DNA of 9,768 bases from an uncultured Agathobaculum sp. (lineage in GTDB: Bacteria; Bacillota; Clostridia; Oscillospirales; Butyricicoccaceae), in contig CALWEB010000098.1 of NCBI GenBank assembly GCA_944376955.1, forward strand, positions 1-9,768. The letters run 5' to 3'. Position numbers and translations under genes: made by a program. Position 1 is the first letter of the stretch. Every line of letters starts with the position of its first letter. This document shows positions 1 to 5,728 of the stretch, piece by piece. The notes below the pieces were generated by a model. That model was not told the origin of the DNA, did no database searches, and worked only from the letters and a program-made list of their open reading frames with translations.

Positions 1-65
1 GCGTTTTCCAGAATATAGCCGGTGTAACCGGACTTTTTCAGCACTTCATAATTGAGCTTTTCCAT
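1..65 (-). CDS. N-terminal fragment of a UxaB-like tagaturonate reductase
   Basis: Only the first 21 codons lie in the window; the gene runs off the left edge. The start ATG (65-63) follows an AGGAG ribosome binding site at 73-77. The visible peptide begins MEKLNYEVLKKSGYTGYILE. From memory this opening (a Leu-Asn pair, then a Ser-Gly-Tyr-x-Gly-Tyr stretch) resembles clostridial tagaturonate reductases, members of the mannitol-dehydrogenase family that reduce D-tagaturonate to D-altronate with NADH. It is the last visible gene of the minus-strand sugar-acid operon, 87 bp behind dctM. That position suits a catabolic enzyme acting on the product of the upstream dehydrogenase. The identification rests on a very short stretch and on context; another dehydrogenase of the same family is possible. 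The diagnostic Rossmann and catalytic motifs lie outside the window. Confidence 0.5.
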   Translation of the reverse strand, partial: MEKLNYEVLKKSGYTGYILEN

Positions 66-95
66 GATCATTCTCCTCATTGAATCAACGCGGCA

Positions 96-117
96 GCGGC
101 GGAGTCTCCCCCGCCGC
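96..117 (-). other. GC-rich stem-loop between dctM and the uxaB-like gene
   Basis: GCGGCGG at 96-102 pairs perfectly with CCGCCGC at 111-117 around an 8-nt loop. No T-run follows in the minus direction, so it is not a classical intrinsic terminator. It may be an mRNA stability or attenuation element that tunes expression of the downstream dehydrogenase relative to the transporter. The assignment is inference from the inverted repeat alone, and chance is possible in GC-rich DNA. Confidence 0.3.
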
Positions 118-152
118 GCCGGACAAAAACCTTACCGATGAACCAAAACCGA

Positions 153-1442
153 TCAGCTGCCGAACAAGGACAGGATACCGGTCGAGAATGCCGGCACATA
201 GGTGATCAGCAACAGGTTGACGAGCAGCAAAACATAGAACGGAACCGCTTCCTTGATGAACTTGCCCGTCTTACAGCCGGTGATACCGCAGGTGACGAAC
301 ATCAGGGTGCCCATCGGGGGCGACAGCGCGCCGATGGCGTTGTTAAAGATGTAGGTCATTGCGAACTGGATCTCGTTGATGCCGTACGCCAGCGCGATCG
401 GGTGCAGCAGCGGAACCAGAATGATCATCGACGCATTGCCTTCGATGAACATGCCGACGATCAGCAGGAAGATGTTGACGATCAGCAGGAAGATGTACTT
501 ATTATCAATGGTAGCAACAATCCACTCGGTCAGCTGCTGCGGGATACGCTCCTTGGTCAGTACCCAAGAGAACACGCCGGCAGCGGCAACGATCAGCATG
601 ATGGACGAAGTGGTGCATACCGTCTCTTTGAAGCCGCGCTTGAGATCATCCCAACGCATCTCACGATAAATAACGCCCAGCAGCATGGAGTAAATGATGG
701 CAACTGCACCGGCTTCGGTTGCGGTGAACAGGCCGAGGCGGATACCGCCGATGATGATGATCGGCAGGCAGAGCGGCAGGATAGCCGGCTTGAGGGCCGC
801 ACCAAATTCCCTACCGGAAACGCGGGTGGTACGCAGCGGGGCATAGCCACGCGCCTTGGATACAAAGCGGACCAGGATCATCATAGTGATACACAGCAGT
901 GCGCCTACGCCCAGACCGGAGATGAACAGGTCACCGATCGAAACGTTTGCGATGCAGCCGTACAGGATCATGGAGATTCCGGGCGGGATCAGCGGGGTGA
1001 TCATGGCGGAAGCCGCGGTGACAACCGTGGAGAATTCCTTTGAGAAGCCCTTCTTCTCCATTTCCGGAACCAGCATCTTGGCTTCCATTGCGGCGTCTGC
1101 GAGGTTGGAACCGGACAGGCCGCCCATCAGGGTGGACAGCAGGACGTTTACCTGTGCCAGGCCGCCGTACATCCGGCCGGTCAGCACTTCACAGAAGCCC
1201 ATGATACGGGCGGTAACGCCGGTGTAGTTCATCATGATACCGGCACAGACAAAGAACGGAATTGCCAAAAGCGAAATGCTTTCCGCGCCGGTGATTGCCT
1301 GCTGCGCGAAAACGATCGCATTGACACCGGGGTTCAGCACAAAGTATACGGCTGCGCCGCCTAGCACCGAAATAAAGACCGGCACCTTGAGGAACAGCAG
1401 CACGAGCATAACAATGGACGCGAGTGCAAGTACACCATTCAT
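153..1442 (-). CDS. dctM: TRAP transporter large permease subunit (DctM family)
   Basis: This 429-aa polytopic membrane protein is the channel-forming large subunit of a tripartite ATP-independent periplasmic (TRAP) transporter, which takes up organic acids driven by an ion gradient. The length is normal for the family. Visible family signatures are GGLSGSNLADAA at about residues 108-119, the IPPG turn near 152-155, and GGIRLGLFTATEAGAVA at 232-248. An SPPMGT segment lies near the C-terminus, and hydrophobic helices run throughout. The ATG at 1442 overlaps the dctQ stop as ATGA. It has a perfect AAAGGAGG at 1453-1460, ten bases upstream and inside the last codons of dctQ, so the two are probably translationally coupled. 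The small and large subunits are separate genes, not fused. The substrate cannot be read from this subunit; the neighbouring sugar-acid enzymes suggest a hexonate or hexuronate. Confidence 0.95.
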   Translation of the reverse strand: MNGVLALASIVMLVLLFLKVPVFISVLGGAAVYFVLNPGVNAIVFAQQAITGAESISLLAIPFFVCAGIMMNYTGVTARIMGFCEVLTGRMYGGLAQVNVLLSTLMGGLSGSNLADAAMEAKMLVPEMEKKGFSKEFSTVVTAASAMITPLIPPGISMILYGCIANVSIGDLFISGLGVGALLCITMMILVRFVSKARGYAPLRTTRVSGREFGAALKPAILPLCLPIIIIGGIRLGLFTATEAGAVAIIYSMLLGVIYREMRWDDLKRGFKETVCTTSSIMLIVAAAGVFSWVLTKERIPQQLTEWIVATIDNKYIFLLIVNIFLLIVGMFIEGNASMIILVPLLHPIALAYGINEIQFAMTYIFNNAIGALSPPMGTLMFVTCGITGCKTGKFIKEAVPFYVLLLVNLLLITYVPAFSTGILSLFGS

Positions 1443-1939
1443 ACTTCAAGCGCCTCCTTTGCCTCGGATTTTACGCCCTTAATCAGCGAATAGAAATAGC
1501 TGACGATCATCAGGATATAAGATACCGGCGCGATGCCATAGACAAACGCATACGGGATCTTCAGCATCGGGGTCGAACGGCCGCTCTTGAGGAAGATGTT
1601 GATAAAGCCGATGCTCTGATAGAACAAATACACCAGAACGGCAACCACAACGACGGAAATAAAGATCTGCGCAATTTTCTGCGCTTTTTTCGGCATCAGA
1701 TCAACGATCATTTCGATCGCAACCTGGTTGCCCGCGCGGAACGCCGCGCCTGCCGCTGCAAAGACAATCCATACCATGCAGGACGTCTGCACTTCTTCCA
1801 GCCAAGTGAACGGCGCACCGAGCACATAGCGGAAAATAACGCCTGCGAAGGTTAAAATAATCAGGATGGCCAGCACAATGGAAGCGACAACCGTATCCAG
1901 ATTGCACACAACCGCGCGCAGCTTACTGCCTTGCTTCAT
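1439..1939 (-). CDS. dctQ: TRAP transporter small permease subunit (DctQ family)
   Basis: This 166-aa protein has about four membrane helices, near residues 18-38, 50-68, 90-110 and 132-152. That is the expected layout of the TRAP small subunit, which pairs with DctM in the cytoplasmic membrane. The family landmarks FRYVLGAP (36-43) and WLEE (46-49) are present between the first two helices. The start at 1939 is supported by a perfect AAAGGAGG at 1950-1957. The gene sits between dctP and dctM. The 111-bp gap to dctP contains a strong hairpin, and the last bases overlap the dctM start. The C-terminal codons also encode the ribosome binding site for dctM. Confidence 0.93.
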   Translation of the reverse strand: MKQGSKLRAVVCNLDTVVASIVLAILIILTFAGVIFRYVLGAPFTWLEEVQTSCMVWIVFAAAGAAFRAGNQVAIEMIVDLMPKKAQKIAQIFISVVVVAVLVYLFYQSIGFINIFLKSGRSTPMLKIPYAFVYGIAPVSYILMIVSYFYSLIKGVKSEAKEALEV

Positions 1940-1966
1940 GAAAATTTACCCTCCTTTGAAATGAAT

Positions 1967-2002
1967 ACCGGCAGCGGCAGAACATGCGTTGCCGCTGCCG
2001 GT
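1967..2002 (-). other. Intergenic stem-loop between dctP and dctQ
   Basis: ACCGGCAGCGGCA (1967-1979) and TGCCGCTGCCGGT (1990-2002) form a perfect 13-bp stem with a 10-nt loop. In the minus-strand transcript it lies after the dctP stop and just before the dctQ ribosome binding site. The bases after the stem (ATTCATTTC) lack a U-run, so full termination is unlikely. Hairpins in this position, downstream of a binding-protein gene and ahead of its permease genes, are known to protect the upstream mRNA or cause partial termination. The result is excess binding protein over membrane subunits. That role here is inference. Confidence 0.75.
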
Positions 2003-2050
2003 TGGAAGTCAATTCATCTCTTTTATCTATGTATCACTGCAAACTTCTCA

Positions 2051-3118
2051 TCAAGCCTGCTTGCCCATGGCTTCGCAAACCGTCTCGTACAGGCCGTCAG
2101 ACCAGCCGAAGGTGTCGCCCATGTCGTAGAAGGACTGTGCCTTGTCCTTGAAGCCCTGCAGCACTTCTTCGGTCGGCTCGACAACGGTAACGCCCTCGTC
2201 CTTCATCTGCTGCAGGTAATCCGCTTCCTGCTTGTCAAGTACTTCGTTGTTGTACAGACCAGCTTCGTTGCCGGTCTCGATCAGCCAGTTCTGCTGCTCC
2301 TCGGTCAGGCTGTTGAACCAGTCAGCGGAGCAAACCCAAGTGGTGAAGTTCAGGACATGGCCATCCAGAATCAGGTACTTGGCAACCTCGTGCAGCTTGC
2401 GGCCGTACAGGGTAGCGATCGGGTTCTCTGCGCCGTCGATGGTCTTGGTCTGGAGTGCCTGATACACGTCGCCCAGATCCATACCGGTGGAAACCGCACC
2501 CAGCGCGTCAAAGCCGTAGGACTGGATCTGGTTGTTCGGAACGCGGATCTTCAGACCGGCGAGATCATCCACCGTGTTGACCGGGGAAACGGTCAGAGTG
2601 TGGCGGGCGCCATACTTCCAGTCGGAGGTCAGGATCTTCAGGCCCTGCTGCTCGAGCTGCGCAGACTGTTCTGCATACCAATCGGACTCAATCAGGGTCC
2701 AGCACTCGTCCCAGCTGTCAAACAGGAACGGCCCGAACACGATACCGAAATCCGGTACGCCATAATCTGCGTAGAACGCGCCGTCAGCCAGCGTGCAGAC
2801 CGGCTCGCCCAGCATCATGGAGTCGATCAGCTCGTTTTTACTGCCCAGCTGGCTGTCCGGGTAAGGTGTGATGGTCATAGTGCCGCCGGAAGCCTCTTCC
2901 AGCAGTTCCGCCCACTTCTCAATGCCCTGGCCGATCGGTTCGGAGATCGAGTTCTCAAAACCGATCTGGAGTTCGATCACATCGCCCGAGGTAGACGCAG
3001 CATCGCCATCGGCGCCCGTCGAGCCCCCGTTGCCCGAACCGCCGCACGCGGTCAAGCTCGCTGCCATCGCGCCGCACAGCAGCATGGCCAGCACTCTCTT
3101 GCTTACGTTTGCTTTCAT
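2051..3118 (-). CDS. dctP: TRAP transporter solute-binding lipoprotein (DctP family)
   Basis: This 355-aa protein is the extracytoplasmic substrate-binding component of the TRAP system. It opens with a lipoprotein signal: basic MKANVSKR, a hydrophobic stretch, then the lipobox LTAC with the lipidated Cys at residue 25. A Gly/Ser/Ala-rich linker follows, as expected in a Gram-positive cell without a periplasm. The family hallmarks are IRVPNN (191-196), whose Arg192 is placed to bind the ligand carboxylate, then DLGDVYQALQTKTIDGAENP (214-233). The DGAEN variant is common in sugar-acid-binding members. The ATG at 3118 is chosen because AGGAGA sits at 3125-3130 and the signal peptide begins there. 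A longer in-frame start at 3190 would overlap the upstream dehydrogenase and hide the signal. It lies 52 bp behind the dehydrogenase gene in the same operon. The ligand is probably a hexonate or hexuronate, from context. Confidence 0.95.
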   Translation of the reverse strand: MKANVSKRVLAMLLCGAMAASLTACGGSGNGGSTGADGDAASTSGDVIELQIGFENSISEPIGQGIEKWAELLEEASGGTMTITPYPDSQLGSKNELIDSMMLGEPVCTLADGAFYADYGVPDFGIVFGPFLFDSWDECWTLIESDWYAEQSAQLEQQGLKILTSDWKYGARHTLTVSPVNTVDDLAGLKIRVPNNQIQSYGFDALGAVSTGMDLGDVYQALQTKTIDGAENPIATLYGRKLHEVAKYLILDGHVLNFTTWVCSADWFNSLTEEQQNWLIETGNEAGLYNNEVLDKQEADYLQQMKDEGVTVVEPTEEVLQGFKDKAQSFYDMGDTFGWSDGLYETVCEAMGKQA

Positions 3119-3170
3119 AGTGATTCTCCTTTTCTCTCGTCTTATATTTACCACACCGTCGCCTTGCCGC

Positions 3171-4196
3171 TCAGGTGAAGTCAATAACAACCTTCAGCAT
3201 CTTGCCTGCGTTCGCCGCAAACTCCTCAAACGCCTTGGGAGCGTCCGTCCACTTATATGTATTGGTGACGATCTTGTCCAGCGCAACGCCGCCGCCCTTG
3301 ACCAGATCAATCAGCTCGAGGAAGTCCTTCTTCATCGCGTTGCGCGAGCCATAGATGTTCAGTTCCTTCTTCTGGATGATGGTGAAGAAGAAGTCTTCGA
3401 TGTTGCGCTTGGAAACGCCGATCAGCACCACGCGCGCGCCGAAGCAAGCGGCGTCGATGCAGTTCTGGAAGGTGTTCGGCAGGCCAACCGCTTCGATGGT
3501 CACGTCAAAGCCGTCGCCGTTGGTCAGCTCTGCAACCCCCTTTTCAAATGCCTCCGGAGACTCGTTGAGCAGCTTGTGGTCCAAACCGAAGGTCTTGAAA
3601 GCGTAGTCCAGCTTATCCGGTGCAACATCACAGATGGTGACCTCTGCGCCCTTTGCCTTGGCCGCAACCGCCGCCAACACGCCGATGGTGCCTGCGCCGA
3701 CAACCAGCACGCGCTCACCCGCCTTGACATCCGCACGGGATACGCCGTGATAGCTGATGCAGAACGGCTCGATCAGCGCCAACACCTTGGGATCGAGGCC
3801 CTTGCCGTCGTAAATGCGCTCGATCGGCATGGTGATGTACTCAGCAAAGGCGCCCTCACGCTGCACACCCATAGTCTGATTGTCCGTGCAGGCGTTGACC
3901 AGGCCGCGCTTGCAGGAATAGCAGCTGCCGCAGTTGAAATACGGGTTGCAGGTGACGATCATGCCGGGCTTGAGACCCTTGTCATTGTCGTCGATCTCGA
4001 TGATCTCTGCCGAAAACTCGTGTCCCGGTACACGCGGATAGGATACATAAGCGTTCGCGCCGCGATAGGAACCCAGATCGCTGCCGCAGATCCCACCATA
4101 GAGCAGTTTGAGCAGTGCTTCGCCCGGCTTGCGGACCGGCATCTCCTTCTCTACGATTTCAACCTTACCCGGCTCCTTGATGCAAATTGCTTTCAT
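3171..4196 (-). CDS. Zinc-dependent sugar-acid/polyol dehydrogenase (RspB/LgoD type)
   Basis: This 341-aa medium-chain dehydrogenase would oxidise a secondary alcohol of a sugar acid or polyol with NAD. Catalytic-zinc ligands are visible as Cys37 (CGSD), His59-Glu60 (GHE) and Glu143. Structural-zinc cysteines are 89, 92, 95 and 103. The Rossmann motif is GAGTIG (167-172), and Asp190 at the end of the second strand favours NAD over NADP. The segments YPRVPGHE, LIEPFCISYH and KKELNIYGSRNA resemble E. coli LgoD (L-galactonate 5-dehydrogenase) and RspB as I recall them. With a UxaB-like gene in the same operon, L-galactonate to D-tagaturonate is attractive; L-gulonate, L-idonate or a polyol are alternatives. 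The ATG at 4196 has GGAGGG at 4206-4211. An in-frame extension to 4271 lacks a ribosome binding site and crosses the operator, so it was not used. It is the first gene of the operon. Confidence 0.9.
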   Translation of the reverse strand: MKAICIKEPGKVEIVEKEMPVRKPGEALLKLLYGGICGSDLGSYRGANAYVSYPRVPGHEFSAEIIEIDDNDKGLKPGMIVTCNPYFNCGSCYSCKRGLVNACTDNQTMGVQREGAFAEYITMPIERIYDGKGLDPKVLALIEPFCISYHGVSRADVKAGERVLVVGAGTIGVLAAVAAKAKGAEVTICDVAPDKLDYAFKTFGLDHKLLNESPEAFEKGVAELTNGDGFDVTIEAVGLPNTFQNCIDAACFGARVVLIGVSKRNIEDFFFTIIQKKELNIYGSRNAMKKDFLELIDLVKGGGVALDKIVTNTYKWTDAPKAFEEFAANAGKMLKVVIDFT

Positions 4197-4225
4197 CTTT
4201 TGTTTCCCTCCAAACTTTCTTTTCT

Positions 4226-4240
4226 CGGGGGCATCCCCCG
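4226..4240 (-). other. Leader hairpin ahead of the dehydrogenase gene
   Basis: CGGGGG (4226-4231) and CCCCCG (4235-4240) form a perfect 6-bp GC stem with a three-base loop in the 5' leader of the operon transcript. It ends 14 bases before the ribosome binding site at 4206-4211, so it should leave the site free. A role in mRNA 5'-end protection is possible; no riboswitch-like fold was recognised around it. Confidence 0.4.
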
Positions 4241-4244
4241 CTTC

Positions 4245-4258
4245 AAACATGTATGTTT
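4245..4258. promoter_or_regulatory. Possible secondary operator-like inverted repeat
   Basis: AAACAT (4245-4250) and ATGTTT (4253-4258) form an inverted repeat with a two-base GT centre, 11 bp from the end of the main palindrome. Its CATGTATG core resembles other GntR-family sites. It may be a weaker second site for the same regulator; AT-rich chance occurrence is not excluded. Confidence 0.3.
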
Positions 4259-4259
4259 T

Positions 4260-4298
4260 CTTGTATATCACTTGTATACAAGTTGTTCTGTACTTGTA
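4260..4298. promoter_or_regulatory. Candidate GntR operator: palindrome within an 11-bp-phased TTGT array
   Basis: ACTTGTATACAAGT at 4270-4283 is a perfect 14-bp palindrome. Its TTGTATACAA core is typical of operators for FadR/FCD-type GntR regulators. TTGT occurs at 4261, 4272, 4283 and 4294, exactly 11 bp apart; three copies extend to CTTGTA. The array starts right at the -10 box of the operon promoter and covers the likely transcription start and early transcript. Binding would therefore block initiation or escape. The GntR-type regulator gene is divergent and next door, the usual arrangement. The repressor identity is inference. Confidence 0.75.
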
Positions 4299-4327
4299 AT
4301 CTTATTCCCATCATTTTCGTTTGTCAA
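4299..4327 (-). promoter_or_regulatory. Sigma-A-type promoter of the sugar-acid/TRAP operon
   Basis: On the minus strand the -35 box is a perfect TTGACA (4327-4322). The -10 box is TAAGAT (4304-4299, 4 of 6 consensus), and the spacer is exactly 17 bp. The predicted transcription start is near 4292, giving a leader of about 95 nt before the dehydrogenase ATG. The operator array begins directly downstream, so the promoter is probably strong but repressed. Confidence 0.75.
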
Positions 4328-4335
4328 TTCTTGTT

Positions 4336-4359
4336 TCACGTTTTTCCCAAAAATCGTGA
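4336..4359. repeat. Interrupted palindrome in the divergent intergenic region
   Basis: TCACGTTTTT at 4336-4345 and AAAAATCGTGA at 4349-4359 are inverted copies apart from one extra T at 4354. They lie upstream of the operon -35 box and about 65 bp before the gntR promoter. This could be an activator site or an AT-rich UP-like element. No known regulator motif was recognised. The rest of the 4197-4494 interval beyond the listed sites shows nothing else clear. Confidence 0.3.
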
Positions 4360-4423
4360 GTTTATCCAATCAGACTCAATGCAATATGTCTAAAATCACG
4401 AACCCACCGCCGTTTTTCGCCTC

Positions 4424-4451
4424 TTGCAAAATTTCACCAGTTCGATATAAT
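4424..4451 (+). promoter_or_regulatory. Promoter of the GntR-family regulator gene
   Basis: TTGCAA at 4424-4429 (4 of 6 consensus) and a perfect TATAAT at 4446-4451 are separated by 16 bp. The expected transcript start is near 4458, followed by the ribosome binding site GGAGG at 4480-4484. The operator array lies about 130 bp upstream, so strong autorepression from that site is not obvious. Confidence 0.65.
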
Positions 4452-4494
4452 AGATTTATAAGGGAGATTTTGCCCATGCGGAGGTACGGAACAC

Positions 4495-5163
4495 ATGTCA
4501 ACTGCAAAACCATCCTCGATGCAGTCCCAGGCCTATGAATTTATCAAGCGGAAGATCACTATGTGTGAATACGCCCCCAACGAACTGCTTAGCGAAGCCG
4601 TTTTGCAGTCCGAGTTGGGTTTTTCCCGCACGCCTGTGCGAGAAGCCATCGGCCGTCTCGAGCAGGAGGGCTTGCTGAAAGTGTTCCCCAAACGCGGCAT
4701 CGTGGTATCCGGCTTTACCATCAGCGACATCAGTATGATTTTTGAAGTGCGCCGTCTGGTTGAGCCTTATACCCTGCGCAACTATGGAAATCGGTTGGAT
4801 ATGGACAAAATTGCCGAGTTCTCCAAGATATTTCACGAACATGTTAACGCAGAGGAATATACGGGCTTTTATGAACTGGATGACCAGTTTCACTCCACGC
4901 TGGTTTCCGTCCTGCCCAATGAATACCTGTGCGACTTGTATTCCCGCATCCAGACACAGATCATCCGTCTGCGCGTGATGAGCGGCCAAATGATCGAAAG
5001 CCGCCTGCAACGCACCATGGCGGAACATGCGGACATCGCGGATGCCTGTCTGGAACACAACTGGGAGCGCGCCTCGCGTGCCATGGTGCAGCATCTGCAG
5101 TTCTCCGAAGAGTCCTCTCTGGCGACACTGCTCAAGGGGTACCAAAATGCCAGTATCATCTGA
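4495..5163 (+). CDS. GntR-family transcriptional regulator, FadR/FCD type
   Basis: This 222-aa protein has the usual FadR-subfamily length. It carries an N-terminal winged helix-turn-helix at about residues 10-75, with the signature SRTPVREAIGRLEQEGLL at 44-61. The C-terminal all-helical FCD ligand-binding domain spans about 80-215. Likely metal/ligand residues of that domain are visible as Asp129, His133 (DDQFH), His178 (EHADI) and His200 (VQHL). Such regulators usually bind carboxylates, often sugar acids, and release DNA on binding. It is divergent from the TRAP/dehydrogenase operon, and the palindrome at 4270-4283 is its likely target. The start at 4495 is supported by GGAGG ten bases upstream. 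The cognate effector is not readable from sequence; a hexonate or hexuronate taken up by the neighbouring transporter is inferred. Confidence 0.93.
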   Translation: MSTAKPSSMQSQAYEFIKRKITMCEYAPNELLSEAVLQSELGFSRTPVREAIGRLEQEGLLKVFPKRGIVVSGFTISDISMIFEVRRLVEPYTLRNYGNRLDMDKIAEFSKIFHEHVNAEEYTGFYELDDQFHSTLVSVLPNEYLCDLYSRIQTQIIRLRVMSGQMIESRLQRTMAEHADIADACLEHNWERASRAMVQHLQFSEESSLATLLKGYQNASII

Positions 5164-5220
5164 CTCCGATTCCATCTTATGCCCGGGCCTGTCCCGTCAT
5201 GCAGAAAGGATTGCAAAAAC

Positions 5221-5652
5221 ATGAAAACCGATCAAGACGCCTCCTACTTCAGCCGCTACCGCGCGGCCGCCGTACGCTTTGAAATCATTGGAGGCGCACT
5301 GCTGTTGGTTGCTATTGTGCTCAACCTGATTACCGGAAACACATTGCTCCCCATCAGCCTGCTGCTGGCCGCATTTGGTGCATTCCTGCTGATCATCGGC
5401 GGCTCCAGCCTGCGCCCGCACAATCTGGTCAAAGCCTTCGCCCAGCAATGCGCACGCGAACCGGGTCATGAAATCGCACAGGGCCTTTTGGATGCCATCC
5501 AGTGCGCAAAAAAGATCCATCTGGTGCAAAAGTCCATCGACAGCGTGGATTTTGCCATCGAAGTCTACGAATGTCTGGACGATGCCGACCCGGAGCTGAT
5601 CCGCAAGCTACGCGAAGCCAAGGAGACGCATATCGCCAAGAAAGCCTTCTGA
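5221..5652 (+). CDS. Small two-helix membrane protein of unknown function
   Basis: I do not recognise the family. The 143-aa protein has a short polar head with several Arg residues (1-18). Two closely spaced membrane helices follow (about 19-38 and 42-61), joined by a tight turn at TGNT. A soluble helical tail of about 80 residues is rich in Glu, Lys and Ala. By the positive-inside rule both ends should be cytoplasmic. The ATG at 5221 is preferred because AGAAAGGA lies at 5203-5210. An upstream in-frame ATG at 5179 lacks such a site. It follows the gntR gene by 57 bp and precedes a strong terminator, so the two are probably co-transcribed. Whether it relates to the sugar-acid system is unknown. 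Codon use looks like that of its neighbours. Confidence 0.75.
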   Translation: MKTDQDASYFSRYRAAAVRFEIIGGALLLVAIVLNLITGNTLLPISLLLAAFGAFLLIIGGSSLRPHNLVKAFAQQCAREPGHEIAQGLLDAIQCAKKIHLVQKSIDSVDFAIEVYECLDDADPELIRKLREAKETHIAKKAF

Positions 5653-5670
5653 TTTTCCCCAACAGACAGC

Positions 5671-5706
5671 AACGCCCGCTGCGGTCCCAGCCGCAGCGGG
5701 CGTTTT
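5671..5706 (+). terminator. Intrinsic terminator after the gntR/membrane-protein unit
   Basis: AACGCCCGCTGCGG (5671-5684) pairs perfectly with CCGCAGCGGGCGTT (5691-5704) around a 6-nt loop, giving a 14-bp stem that runs into TTTT on the plus strand. It sits 18 bp after the stop codon. In the opposite direction, for the convergent aguB gene, the stem is the same but the following bases have no real U-run, so it would terminate less well there. Confidence 0.9.
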
Positions 5707-5728
5707 CACTCGGTTATCAAATGTTTGT

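Noticed and set aside
138..1043. Plus-strand open frame of 301 codons antisense to dctM
   Set aside because: The composition (Asp, Gln, His, Arg repeats) is typical of antisense to a hydrophobic membrane protein; there is no signal for expression.
1931..3178. Plus-strand open frame of 415 codons antisense to dctP
   Set aside because: The translation is a shadow rich in His, Gln and Arg with no domain, while the opposite strand encodes a textbook lipoprotein binding protein.
4197..4291. Possible riboswitch in the leader of the sugar-acid operon
   Set aside because: The leader is about 95 nt with only one 6-bp hairpin and no recognisable aptamer or terminator/antiterminator pair; operator-based repression explains it better.
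2868..4538. Long plus-strand open frame of 556 codons antisense to dctP, the dehydrogenase and the control region
   Set aside because: It mirrors strongly supported genes, runs through the operator and both promoters, shows no recognisable domain and has no good ribosome binding site. It is a GC-driven shadow frame.
4498..5175. Minus-strand open frame of 225 codons antisense to the GntR regulator
   Set aside because: The plus-strand frame has a winged helix-turn-helix and FCD residues with a proper ribosome binding site; the antisense frame has nothing recognisable.
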